A DNA stretch of 55,666 bases from NCBI GenBank assembly GCA_015067215.1, contig SVMW01000014.1:1-55666 (forward strand). The letters are read 5' to 3'. The stretch is from Oscillospiraceae bacterium (GTDB lineage Bacteria; Bacillota; Clostridia; Oscillospirales; Ruminococcaceae). The position numbers and the translations under genes were made by a program. Below, piece after piece: positions 14,801-23,289 of the stretch. The notes beneath the pieces were generated by a model. The model was not told the origin of the DNA, ran no database searches, and saw nothing but the letters and a program-made list of their open reading frames with translations. Position 1 is the stretch's first letter; each line of letters opens with the position of its first letter.

Positions 14801-15574
14801 TTATTGTCTTTTGTATACAACTTCTCCGCCTTCAGTTGCGTCGATTGTTCCTTTTTCTTCTTCAGGAATTTTTTCGTCCAGAATCTTTTTGCACATTTTT
14901 ATCTTATAATCGATATCAAGCACTGTACCGAAATCAATTTCTATTCTGTTATCGTATACAGCTTTTATCATATTTTCGTCCGATACCGATATTTTTGTAA
15001 TGTCATTCTGTTCATATTTGCTGAACAGATCCAGCATGTTTTTTACAAGGGACATTTTTTCTTCGTTATCCATTTCAATGTCCAGCCACACAGCATTTAC
15101 CGGTGGTTCAGTGCTGTTGCGCAGTTTTTTGAAAGACTGCGAATATACTGTATATTTTTCTCCGTCGGTTGTAAAAAAACTTTCTGTACTGTCTTCCACA
15201 TTTATTTCAATGCGGTCAGGCAGTCTTTTTATAACCTGTACATTGTCGATGTAGGTAAACTCCTCCACCAGCAGCTGTTCAATTTCATCCGATTTCACAC
15301 GGAAGATGTTTTCCTCTTCCGGTATTGCGATAAAATCTGTTATTTCTTTTGCTGTAAATATTTCGCTGCCTTTAACTTCGGTTGTCCTTACAACAAAAAG
15401 AAGTTTCATTGCTGCAAAAATTGCTGCTGCTGCAACCAGAACAATACCAAGCATGCCCAATGCTCTTTTTATGATTCTTCTGCGCCGCAGTGTTTTTCGT
15501 GAAACACGTTTAGGCGACTGTACACCAGTCGCCTGTTCAGCTTTATTCAGTTTAACTTTCTTTTTGTTAATCAA
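14801..15574 (-). CDS. divIB: Cell division protein DivIB/FtsQ
   Basis: A 257-aa bitopic protein of the septal FtsQLB-type complex. A very basic N-terminal tail (RKTLRRRRIIKRA) precedes one membrane segment at about residues 39-60. After it comes a POTRA domain (VRTTEVKGSEIFTAKEI) and a beta domain with the usual IEINVEDS...FFTTDGEKY. The start is TTG 15574 with AAGGAG eight bases upstream, overlapping the murA end by 8 bp, so translation is coupled. It is the last gene of the mraZ-led run; ftsZ follows after a gap with its own promoter. Confidence 0.9.
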   Translation of the reverse strand: MINKKKVKLNKAEQATGVQSPKRVSRKTLRRRRIIKRALGMLGIVLVAAAAIFAAMKLLFVVRTTEVKGSEIFTAKEITDFIAIPEEENIFRVKSDEIEQLLVEEFTYIDNVQVIKRLPDRIEINVEDSTESFFTTDGEKYTVYSQSFKKLRNSTEPPVNAVWLDIEMDNEEKMSLVKNMLDLFSKYEQNDITKISVSDENMIKAVYDNRIEIDFGTVLDIDYKIKMCKKILDEKIPEEEKGTIDATEGGEVVYKRQ

Positions 15575-16832
15575 GCTGAATTCTCCTTATATCTGCACCT
15601 AAAGCAGAAAAAACTTCCTCGATTTTTTCATATCCGCGGTCAATGAATTCCACACCTTCAATTTCACAGCACCCCTGTTTTGCAAGTGCCGCCACAACCA
15701 GTGCCGCCCCTGCACGAAGATCCTGCGCTTTTAATGTTGCATCTTCACTGTGATTTTTATATCCGTTCTGTGTGTAACATCGGTCATTCACGCTGCATTT
15801 GATGCCCAGTTTTTCAAATTCGCTGCAGTATGAAAAACGGTTTTCAAACACTGTTTCACATATATTGAGTGCGCCTTTGTTGTTCACCATAGCTCCGCTT
15901 AAAAGCGGCCCCATATCGGTTGAAAAAGCAGGATAAAAACCTGTGTGGACATTTATATTATTCTTCACATGCGCATATTTATATACCATGGCACTGTCAG
16001 AGTAATGGACAATGCCCAGACCTGTCTGTTTAAGCAGATTTTCAAACTGCTGCATATACTCGGCTGGGTAATTGTTTATTATGCACACCCCTTTACATGC
16101 ATTGACTGCCGCAAGCAAAGTTGCTGCAACTATACGGTCGGCAACAGGCGTATAACTGACACCTGCAAGGGACTGCACACCCTGTATTATAATTTCGTTG
16201 CGTCCTGCTCCTGCAATTTTGGCCCCTGCAAGATTTAAAAACCTTACAAGATCGACAACTTCGGGTTCCCTTGCACAGTTTTTAAGTACTGTAAGCCCCT
16301 TTGCCGTTGCTGCTGCCATTATAAGTGTCTGGGTCGCCCCCACACTGGGGACACGCAGTTTTATCTGTGTGCCTTTAAGCCCCTGCAGTGCAGATACTGT
16401 GATTTTCCCGTCAGATATTTCTACCTTTGCACCAAGCTTTTCAAGACCTGCAAGGTGAATATCAACCGGCCTGTTTCCTATATTGCACCCTCCGGGAAGA
16501 CTTATTGTAACCCTGCCTTTTCTGTACAGAAGCGGAGCGAGGTATAAAACCGAAGAACGCATTGCCCTGCACAGTTCTTCAGGCACTTGTGTTATATTAC
16601 TGTCTTTGTATATAACACACAGGCTGTCATTTTCAAAAAAAGCCACACTTCCTGTACTTTCGGTTATCTTTATGCATGCATATACATCTGACAGTTTCGG
16701 GCAGTTATTTATGCAGCTTTCCCCATCCACCATAAGTGATGCCGCAAGGATGGGAAGCACCGCATTTTTTGAAACAGGCACCGCTGTTTTTCCATACAGT
16801 TTTTTACCGCCGTTAATAACAAGTTTTTTCAG
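15567..16832 (-). CDS. murA: UDP-GlcNAc 1-carboxyvinyltransferase, CTG start
   Basis: MurA transfers enolpyruvate from PEP to UDP-GlcNAc, the committed step of peptidoglycan synthesis. The first in-frame ATG/GTG codon would begin at 16781 (PVSKNA) and remove the first strand. Upstream codons read KKLVINGGKKLYGKTAV, a normal MurA N-terminus, and the only plausible initiator is CTG at 16832, 4-5 bases after GGGGTGA. Counting from it gives 421 aa and places Lys22-Asn23 exactly where Escherichia coli has its UDP-GlcNAc-binding pair. The PEP-binding cysteine is near 116 (PGGCNIGNRPVD), so fosfomycin sensitivity is expected. The C-terminus IEGVEFIDRGYE is standard. It overlaps divIB by 8 bp. Confidence 0.9.
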   Translation of the reverse strand: MKKLVINGGKKLYGKTAVPVSKNAVLPILAASLMVDGESCINNCPKLSDVYACIKITESTGSVAFFENDSLCVIYKDSNITQVPEELCRAMRSSVLYLAPLLYRKGRVTISLPGGCNIGNRPVDIHLAGLEKLGAKVEISDGKITVSALQGLKGTQIKLRVPSVGATQTLIMAAATAKGLTVLKNCAREPEVVDLVRFLNLAGAKIAGAGRNEIIIQGVQSLAGVSYTPVADRIVAATLLAAVNACKGVCIINNYPAEYMQQFENLLKQTGLGIVHYSDSAMVYKYAHVKNNINVHTGFYPAFSTDMGPLLSGAMVNNKGALNICETVFENRFSYCSEFEKLGIKCSVNDRCYTQNGYKNHSEDATLKAQDLRAGAALVVAALAKQGCCEIEGVEFIDRGYEKIEEVFSALGADIRRIQLD

Positions 16833-16834
16833 AA

Positions 16835-16873
16835 AATCACCCCATTTAGCATATTTTATGCCAACGGGTGATT
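16835..16873 (-). promoter_or_regulatory. Hairpin covering the murA ribosome-binding site
   Basis: On the minus strand AATCACCC (16866-16873) pairs with GGGTGATT (16835-16842), and an inner GCATA/TATGC stem stacks on it. The 3' arm contains the GGGGTGA ribosome-binding site, 2 bases before the CTG start. It could limit translation or act as a weak attenuator (TTTTC follows). Confidence 0.65.
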
Positions 16874-16894
16874 TTTTGTTATTGATAATTATAT

Positions 16895-17113
16895 CTATTC
16901 AATTTCGATATCGTAATCCACTACAACTTTTTTACAGTTTTCGCAGTGATAAGATTTTGCAGATGGTCTGGTCCAGTTATGCTGTGTCAGTTTTACATCT
17001 TCTTTATTGCCGAAATAAAAGAAATCTTCATTTGCATTTTTTGAAAACACAACCTGACGGGCACTGTTGATATAACCTTCGGTCATTTCTTTCCTGCACC
17101 ACGGACATTTCAT
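16895..17113 (-). CDS. Small zinc-ribbon protein, 72 aa
   Basis: A short protein with two CxxC knuckles, CPWC at residues 3-6 and CENC near 57-60, separated by about 50 residues, suggesting a single zinc site. It looks like the small family of PF20097/DUF6487-type proteins; that match is from memory. ATG 17113 has GGAGGTGA upstream and is preferred over the in-frame GTG at 17122. It lies 24 bp after murG and 62 bp before murA on the same strand, so it belongs to the dcw transcription unit. A role in envelope synthesis is only suggested by location. No membrane segment is seen. Confidence 0.7.
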   Translation of the reverse strand: MKCPWCRKEMTEGYINSARQVVFSKNANEDFFYFGNKEDVKLTQHNWTRPSAKSYHCENCKKVVVDYDIEIE

Positions 17114-17137
17114 AGCTGTCACCTCCGCACCGGACTA

Positions 17138-18247
17138 TTAAAGCAATTCCATCAGATTGTTGTAAATTATATCAATACAATCAGGATTATGTGCCTGTTT
17201 TGCCCTGTCACCCATCTGTTTTACAAGCTGTGGGTTCTGATACATTTTTTCAAAACTGTCTGTAATTGATTTTTCGTTAAGATTTTTTTCTTCAATAAGA
17301 ATTGCTGCACCGATATCTTCAAGCACTTTGCCGTTGTGATACTGATGGTTTTCGGCAACATTTGGTGATGGAATAAGTATACTTGCCTTGCCCATGCAGC
17401 TGAGTTCTGCGATGGTCAGTGCACCACAGCGGCAGATGATGATATCTGCAGCTGCCATATATTTTGCTATATCATAAAGATATTCATATACCTTTATTTT
17501 GTTTTCGTCATTAATTTTGTTTTCTGTAAGAAATTTTACAAATTCACCTTCATCATATCTGCCCACAACGTGATAGTGAACAATATCATCTCGGTTTCTG
17601 TTATGTAAAGCAAGGTGCTGCATTGCTTTGTTTACCATTGCTGCACCCAGGCTGCCCCCAAAAGACAACACCACAAGTTTGCCTTCCACTCCAAGCTCTG
17701 TTTTCGCCTTCAGTGTATCGGCATTAACAATTTCCTGACGCACAGGGTTGCCGCAAGGAATACATTTTTCAGGGTAAGCCATATATTTGCTTGCTTTTTC
17801 GGTAGCCACGAAAACCTTGTCCACCTGCTTTGAGAGCAGTTTGTTTGTAACACCTGCAAAAGCATTCTGTTCATGCAGGGCGGTTTTTATGCCGCGTTTT
17901 GCTGCCTGCTGAACAATAGGCCCTGATACATAACCACCTGTACCTATTACCAAGTCAGGTTTAAAGCTGTTGAGAATTTTGTCTGCCGCTCTGCCTGCTG
18001 TAAGCAGATTTTTAACTGTGATGATGTTTCTTTTGATATTTTCAGGAGAAAAGCTGCGCTGAAAGCCTGTAACTTCCATATGGCTGAATTTATATCCTGC
18101 CTGTGTTACAAGCTTGTATTCCATACCCTGTTTTCTGCCCACAAACATAATGTCAGCATCAGGGTGTTCTTTTTTTATCTTTTCGGCAATTGCAAGGCCG
18201 GGATTGATGTGGCCTGCTGTGCCGCCTGCCGCGATAATAACTTTCAT
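17138..18247 (-). CDS. murG: Lipid II synthase MurG
   Basis: A 369-aa GT-B glycosyltransferase that adds GlcNAc to lipid I on the inner face of the membrane. The N-terminal glycine loop is AAGGTAGHINPG (residues about 6-17), and a second glycine-rich loop is FGGSLGA. The C-terminal UDP-GlcNAc-binding signature is AADIIICRCGALTIAEL. Many MurG proteins have GGTGGH where this one has GGTAGH, as in several Clostridia. The start is ATG 18247, 3 bp after the ftsW stop, so translation is coupled. Confidence 0.96.
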   Translation of the reverse strand: MKVIIAAGGTAGHINPGLAIAEKIKKEHPDADIMFVGRKQGMEYKLVTQAGYKFSHMEVTGFQRSFSPENIKRNIITVKNLLTAGRAADKILNSFKPDLVIGTGGYVSGPIVQQAAKRGIKTALHEQNAFAGVTNKLLSKQVDKVFVATEKASKYMAYPEKCIPCGNPVRQEIVNADTLKAKTELGVEGKLVVLSFGGSLGAAMVNKAMQHLALHNRNRDDIVHYHVVGRYDEGEFVKFLTENKINDENKIKVYEYLYDIAKYMAAADIIICRCGALTIAELSCMGKASILIPSPNVAENHQYHNGKVLEDIGAAILIEEKNLNEKSITDSFEKMYQNPQLVKQMGDRAKQAHNPDCIDIIYNNLMELL

Positions 18248-18250
18248 AAA

Positions 18251-19432
18251 CTATTCTCCTCTTTCCAGATTTGCATAACGTGAAACGGACAGCACAATGC
18301 CCATTTCGGCCAGAAGCATCATAAGTGATGTACCGCCTTCAGAAAAGAACGGTAGGCTGATGCCCGTGTTTGGAATTGTGTTGGTCGCAACCGCAATATT
18401 CAAAAACGCCTGTATGGATATCTGCGAGATAATGCCTACCACCATCATTGCACCGAATTTGTCTTTTGCTCTTGATGCAATATAAATGCCGCGCACAAGC
18501 AGTGCAAAAAACAGTCCTATAACCATCATACCGCCGAAAAAGCCAAGTTCTTCGCAGATAACCGCAAATATAAAGTCGTTCTGCGGTTCCGGCAGATGCA
18601 GATGCTTCTGTCTGCTGTTGCCAAGACCAAGGCCAAACAAACCGCCCGAGCCGATTGCAAGCAAGCTCTGATAGCTTTGATAGCCTGATCCCTGCAGGTC
18701 ACTTTCCGGATTAAGCCAGGCTGTTATACGCCCCGATGCACGGCTTACAAGGGATGGCTCAATAATAACCGCAGCCACACCTGCTACAAGCACAAGAATA
18801 ATACCTGTGATAAACCATTTTATATCGGTACCGCCTACGAACATCATTATTACGCCGATGCCGAACAAAATTACCGTACCCGAAATGTGAGGTTCCAGCA
18901 GGAACAAAAGTGCCATCGACCCCAGAATAACAGCAAACGGAATAACACCGTGCTGGAAAGTTTTCATCTTTTCGCCTTTTTTCTGTATAAGGTCTGCAAA
19001 CACAAGAATAAGAGCAAATTTTGCAATTTCAGATGGCTGAAAAGTTACAAGCGGATGGGTTGGTGTAGGAAAGAAAATCCATCTTTTTGCATAGTTGATC
19101 GGTGGCATAAACAGTACCACTACAAGCAGAATGTATGCAAGTATAAGCACAAATTTGCTGTAACGTTTAAACACCCTGTAATCCATTTTTGCCGCAACAA
19201 CCATTACTGCAAGACCTGCTGATGCATATACAATCTGATTACGGATATAATGCAGGCTGTCGCCTTTTTCGTAGATCCCTTTTACATAGCTGGCAGAATA
19301 GAGCATAACAAGACCGAACACCAGCAAGGTAAGGGTTATTATGAGTATGGGCATATCAATGTTTGTACCCTTGTCAGCAAAGCGGAAAAAGCTTTTTATA
19401 TTAAATTTTTTGTTGCTTTTCTGGTTTTCCAA
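18251..19432 (-). CDS. ftsW: SEDS-family peptidoglycan polymerase FtsW
   Basis: A 393-aa polytopic membrane protein with about ten hydrophobic segments. FtsW polymerises glycan strands at the septum with its partner class B PBP. Typical stretches are MLYSAS in the first helix, FQPSEIAKFA with the loop after it, EPHISGTVILF and the long conserved loop around SGYQSYQSLLAIGSGGLFG, then GNSRQKHLHLPEPQNDFIFA (quoted in parts). The N-terminal tail is cytoplasmic and basic. FtsW rather than RodA is chosen from its place between mraY and murG. Confidence 0.95.
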   Translation of the reverse strand: MENQKSNKKFNIKSFFRFADKGTNIDMPILIITLTLLVFGLVMLYSASYVKGIYEKGDSLHYIRNQIVYASAGLAVMVVAAKMDYRVFKRYSKFVLILAYILLVVVLFMPPINYAKRWIFFPTPTHPLVTFQPSEIAKFALILVFADLIQKKGEKMKTFQHGVIPFAVILGSMALLFLLEPHISGTVILFGIGVIMMFVGGTDIKWFITGIILVLVAGVAAVIIEPSLVSRASGRITAWLNPESDLQGSGYQSYQSLLAIGSGGLFGLGLGNSRQKHLHLPEPQNDFIFAVICEELGFFGGMMVIGLFFALLVRGIYIASRAKDKFGAMMVVGIISQISIQAFLNIAVATNTIPNTGISLPFFSEGGTSLMMLLAEMGIVLSVSRYANLERGE

Positions 19433-19460
19433 ACCGATATCCCCCGATAATCAACTTAAT

Positions 19461-20474
19461 TTAAACTACATACATATATGCGTAAGCCAGTGCAGCAAAA
19501 ATTACTGCAACAGCTGTAAAGGACCACACAATTTTAACTTCACTCCAGCCGCTCATTTCAAAATGATGGTGAATAGGGCTCATTTTGAACAGGCGTTTGC
19601 CATGTGTAGCTTTAAAGTATATAACCTGAATAACTACGCTGAGTGCTTCTATTGTATAGATAATGCCGATAAGCACAAGAACTTCAGGACGTCTTACTGC
19701 CCAGGCCATCGCAACTACTGCACCACCAAGAAACATGCTGCCTGTGTCACCCATAAACACTTTTGCAGGGTAGAAGTTCCACACAAGGAAACCTGCAAGA
19801 CCGCCTGCAAGTGCACATGCTAACATAGAGTTGGAATAATAACCATATGATGCAGAGATAACCAGAAAGCCCATTGCAACTACAAAAGTAACACTGGAAC
19901 ACAAACCATCAATTCCGTCTGTAAGGTTAACAGCATTAACCATAAAAATAATACCTGCAAAAACAATCGGATAGTATACTATGCCAAGGTCAATTGTGCC
20001 TGCAAACGGAACTGTCACTGTTGTTGACAAACAACCGATAAGATGCTGTGCAACAAGAAAAGCAATTGTAACACCAAACTGAAGTGCAAGTTTCTGTTTT
20101 TCTGTAAGACCGAGATTACGTTTTTTTACAACCTTGATGTAATCATCCACAAAGCCAATAAGGCCAAATGCCATTGCTGTGATTACACTTATAAGCAGGC
20201 TGATGGTCTGGTTCTGGTACATAAGTTCCATAAACACTTCATCACTGTTGAGAAGTACACAGTAACCGCCCACAACACCTGCAAGTGTACCAATAATAAA
20301 CATTATGCCGCCCATTGTAGGTGTGCCCTGTTTTGTCTGATGCCATGTAGGACCTATTTCATTTATAGTCTGTCCGTATTTTAATTTTCTTAACCATGGA
20401 ATAACCACAAAACCGCTGATTGCGGATACCAGAAAACCTGTAAATATGGCTATCAGAAAAGATACTCTTACCAT
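19461..20474 (-). CDS. mraY: Phospho-MurNAc-pentapeptide translocase MraY
   Basis: A 337-aa polytopic transferase that makes lipid I from UDP-MurNAc-pentapeptide and undecaprenyl phosphate. Conserved cytoplasmic motifs are present: KQGTPTMGG near residue 48, FVDDYIKV near 111, NLTDGIDGL (magnesium site), VFMGDTGS, and MSPIHHHFE in the last loop. ATG 20474 follows AGGAG. It lies 18 bp after murF and 28 bp before ftsW. The murD gene that usually sits between mraY and ftsW is missing here. Confidence 0.97.
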   Translation of the reverse strand: MVRVSFLIAIFTGFLVSAISGFVVIPWLRKLKYGQTINEIGPTWHQTKQGTPTMGGIMFIIGTLAGVVGGYCVLLNSDEVFMELMYQNQTISLLISVITAMAFGLIGFVDDYIKVVKKRNLGLTEKQKLALQFGVTIAFLVAQHLIGCLSTTVTVPFAGTIDLGIVYYPIVFAGIIFMVNAVNLTDGIDGLCSSVTFVVAMGFLVISASYGYYSNSMLACALAGGLAGFLVWNFYPAKVFMGDTGSMFLGGAVVAMAWAVRRPEVLVLIGIIYTIEALSVVIQVIYFKATHGKRLFKMSPIHHHFEMSGWSEVKIVWSFTAVAVIFAALAYAYMYVV

Positions 20475-20492
20475 AATTATTCTCCTGTAAAT

Positions 20493-21830
20493 TTAATATA
20501 CTTTATTTATTATTTCTTCAAAGGCCATTCCGCGGCTTGCTTTAAAAATAACCGCATCGTCCTTTTGCATGATTGATTTAAGATGCTGTGCAAGACTATC
20601 CTTGCTTTCGAAAAGTGTTGCATTGCCAAAACCTTCACATATATACTTTGCCTCATTGCCAAAGCAGAGCATTATGTCAACACCTTTTTCTTTTGCGTAT
20701 TCCCCTACTGCTTTATGCATAGCATGGGAATCCTCCCCAAGCTCCAGCATGTCACCAAACACACAGATTCTGCGTCCCTTTGCAATGCTGCACACTGTGT
20801 TTACAGCTGCACGCATACTGTCAGGGCTTGCATTGTAGCAGTCTTCAATAAATGTCACATCATCTTTTGACACAACCTTGCCGCGCATGCCGCTTGGCAC
20901 ATAGTATTTAAGGTTTTCCGCTGTCTTGTGCGGGTCAAAACCCATGGCCGTAACCACTGTATAGGCGGAAAGTGCATTCATAACATTATGTACACCCACA
21001 GCAGGAATTGTACACTGTACTTCTCCGTGTATTTTGTCGCAGATTGTAAAGGTTGTGTTCAACCCGTCCTGAACAATATCCTTTGCCACAACATCGGCAG
21101 ATTTGTTTTCCACTGCAAAATATTTTACATTTGCAGGGTTTGCAATTGCCGCACCTTTGAGGAATTTGTCATCCCCGTTGAGCACCAGTACGCCATCAGG
21201 GTCCATGCCGTCACAGATTTCAAGCTTTGCTTTAAGAATATTTTCCTGTGTTTTAAGTTTTTCAAGGTGGCTTACACCTATACAGGAAATAACCGCATAT
21301 TTCGGTTTTGCGGCAACGGACAGCTTGTGTACATCCCCCAGGTCATCCATACCCATTTCCAGAATTGCGTACTTGTCGTCCTTTGTAAAGCCAAAAATTG
21401 TCTGAGGCATACCAATTTCATTGTTGTGGTTGCCAAGGCTGCGTACTGTCTGTGCAAAAGGGCTGAGAGCAGTCCACACAAAATCCTTTGTGCTGGTTTT
21501 GCCTACACTGCCTGTAACACCGATAACCTCAATGTCATAAAGCTGTCTGAAGTTTGCACCAAGCTGTATGCTTGCATTGAGAATATTTTCAACTGTACAC
21601 TGTTTTTCTGCAGGAACATCAGCAATGTAGTTTTCTGTAAGCACAAAACATGCGCCTGCTTCCACTGCTTTTGCAGCATAGTCTTCACCGTTTACTCTTT
21701 CGCCTTTTATGGCAAGAAAAACACTGTTGTGTTCCACCTTACGGGAATCCACCACCACGCCTGAAACAATGCAGTCATTCTGCGGTACAGTAATGTCTTT
21801 TAAAAGCTGTGACAGATAAACCTGTTCCAT
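20493..21830 (-). CDS. murF: UDP-MurNAc-tripeptide D-Ala-D-Ala ligase
   Basis: A 445-aa Mur ligase that adds D-Ala-D-Ala. The N-terminal UDP-binding part opens with SGVVVDSRKVEHNSVF, the P-loop GSVGKTSTKD is near residue 109, and LEMGMDDLGD and the C-terminal YNASPDSMRAA follow. Its ATG (21828-21830) abuts the murE stop, and the murE end provides AAGGAA as ribosome-binding site, so translation is coupled. Length is usual for the family. Confidence 0.96.
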   Translation of the reverse strand: MEQVYLSQLLKDITVPQNDCIVSGVVVDSRKVEHNSVFLAIKGERVNGEDYAAKAVEAGACFVLTENYIADVPAEKQCTVENILNASIQLGANFRQLYDIEVIGVTGSVGKTSTKDFVWTALSPFAQTVRSLGNHNNEIGMPQTIFGFTKDDKYAILEMGMDDLGDVHKLSVAAKPKYAVISCIGVSHLEKLKTQENILKAKLEICDGMDPDGVLVLNGDDKFLKGAAIANPANVKYFAVENKSADVVAKDIVQDGLNTTFTICDKIHGEVQCTIPAVGVHNVMNALSAYTVVTAMGFDPHKTAENLKYYVPSGMRGKVVSKDDVTFIEDCYNASPDSMRAAVNTVCSIAKGRRICVFGDMLELGEDSHAMHKAVGEYAKEKGVDIMLCFGNEAKYICEGFGNATLFESKDSLAQHLKSIMQKDDAVIFKASRGMAFEEIINKVY

Positions 21831-23279
21831 TTATTTATCATTCCTTTGTTTCATATATTGTTCTACTATTCTGTGTTCGTCAAGGTAAAGGGTAATCTTG
21901 TCTATAACCTGATAATCTTCATGCCCTTTGCCGCACAACACAAGTATATCATTATATTGTAACATATCCAGCGCCATTTTTATAGCTTTTCTGCGGTCTA
22001 TTTCACAAATATGCGGAATTTTGTTTTCAACAAGAGGACCTACGGCATCATCAATGATTTTCTGCGGGTCTTCTCCTCTCGGGTTATCGCTTGTCAGAAC
22101 AGCAAAATCGGCATATTTTGCCACCGCTTCACTCATATATTTACGTTTTGCTGCATCGCGTTCCCCTGCACAGCCGTAAAGTACATAAAATTTATTCTGA
22201 GCAAACGGTTTAAGGCCGCTGAGCACATTTTCCAGTCCGTCAGGTGTATGTGCATAATCGCAGATAACTGTAAACGGTTCTTTTACCAGAACTTCACATC
22301 TGCCCTTAACTCCTGTAACGTTTTTAAGGCTCTGTGCCACCTGTGACATTTCAAAACCAAGACTTACACAGGTAAGTGCTGCCCCCATTGCGTTCTGTAC
22401 TGAATATTCCCCCGGCATCGGGAACTCTGTGCGGTTTATACTGCCTTCGCTTACCATAATAAATTTTGAGCCTGTGCCTGAAAGCTGAATGTTTTTTGCA
22501 GTGCAGCTTGCGCTGTCATCCTTAAGTGAAAAGGTGATAAGATTTTTACCGCTGTCTTTATACATTTCAGCAATCTTTTTGCCGTATTCATCATCTGTGT
22601 TGATGATAAGATTGTCGCTGTTTTCAAAAAGAATACATTTTGCTTTAAAGTATTCTTCCATTGTTTTATGATAATCCAGATGGTCCTGTGTAAGGTTTGT
22701 AAATACCGCCGCATCAAACTTGATTCCGTACAGTCTCTGCTGCACAAGTGCCATGCTGGAAACTTCCATGACCACATATTCACAGCCGCTTTTGTACATC
22801 TGACTCAACAGAACGTTCAGTTCATAAGCTTGTGGAGTTGTATATTTTGCAGGTATATCCTGCTGGTCAATCATATTCTGTATTGTGCCTATAAGCCCTA
22901 CTTTTTTGCCCTGCTGCTCAAGTATATCCTTGATAAGATAGGTTGATGTAGTTTTGCCGTTGGTGCCTGTGATGCCTATCATCTTCATTTTTGTTGAAGG
23001 ATTGTCAAAAAAGTTTGCACACATAAGCGCATATGCTTTTTTTGAATCATTTACAACAATCTGATTTTCAACGCCCATATCGTGTTCTGTCACGATAAGT
23101 TTTGCACCAAGCTCCACCGCTTTTGCCGCAAATGTGTGCCCGTCAAAGTTTGCACCTTTGCTGCATACAAACGCACAGCCTTCGCCTGCCTTGCGGGAAT
23201 CGTCAGTGACAAAACTTATTTCGCAGTCTTTTATATTGCCTGTATATTCAATTCCTTTTAACAAAGTCAAAGCGTTCAT
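21831..23279 (-). CDS. murE: UDP-MurNAc-L-Ala-D-Glu diaminopimelate ligase
   Basis: A 482-aa Mur ligase adding the third amino acid of the stem peptide. The P-loop is GTNGKTTS near residue 110, VMEVSSMAL lies in the central domain and AHTPDGLENVL in the C-terminal one. The specificity motif DNPRGEDP is the form found in meso-diaminopimelate ligases; lysine ligases have a different residue in place of Arg. The wall is therefore predicted to be meso-DAP type. The start is ATG 23279 (MNALTLL) with GGAG upstream, preferred over 23303. The gene lies 10 bp after the PBP stop. Confidence 0.95.
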   Translation of the reverse strand: MNALTLLKGIEYTGNIKDCEISFVTDDSRKAGEGCAFVCSKGANFDGHTFAAKAVELGAKLIVTEHDMGVENQIVVNDSKKAYALMCANFFDNPSTKMKMIGITGTNGKTTSTYLIKDILEQQGKKVGLIGTIQNMIDQQDIPAKYTTPQAYELNVLLSQMYKSGCEYVVMEVSSMALVQQRLYGIKFDAAVFTNLTQDHLDYHKTMEEYFKAKCILFENSDNLIINTDDEYGKKIAEMYKDSGKNLITFSLKDDSASCTAKNIQLSGTGSKFIMVSEGSINRTEFPMPGEYSVQNAMGAALTCVSLGFEMSQVAQSLKNVTGVKGRCEVLVKEPFTVICDYAHTPDGLENVLSGLKPFAQNKFYVLYGCAGERDAAKRKYMSEAVAKYADFAVLTSDNPRGEDPQKIIDDAVGPLVENKIPHICEIDRRKAIKMALDMLQYNDILVLCGKGHEDYQVIDKITLYLDEHRIVEQYMKQRNDK

Positions 23280-23289
23280 ATTTTCTCCT

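Noticed and set aside
21831-23279. Lysine-type MurE
   Set aside because: The DNPR motif is the meso-diaminopimelate signature.
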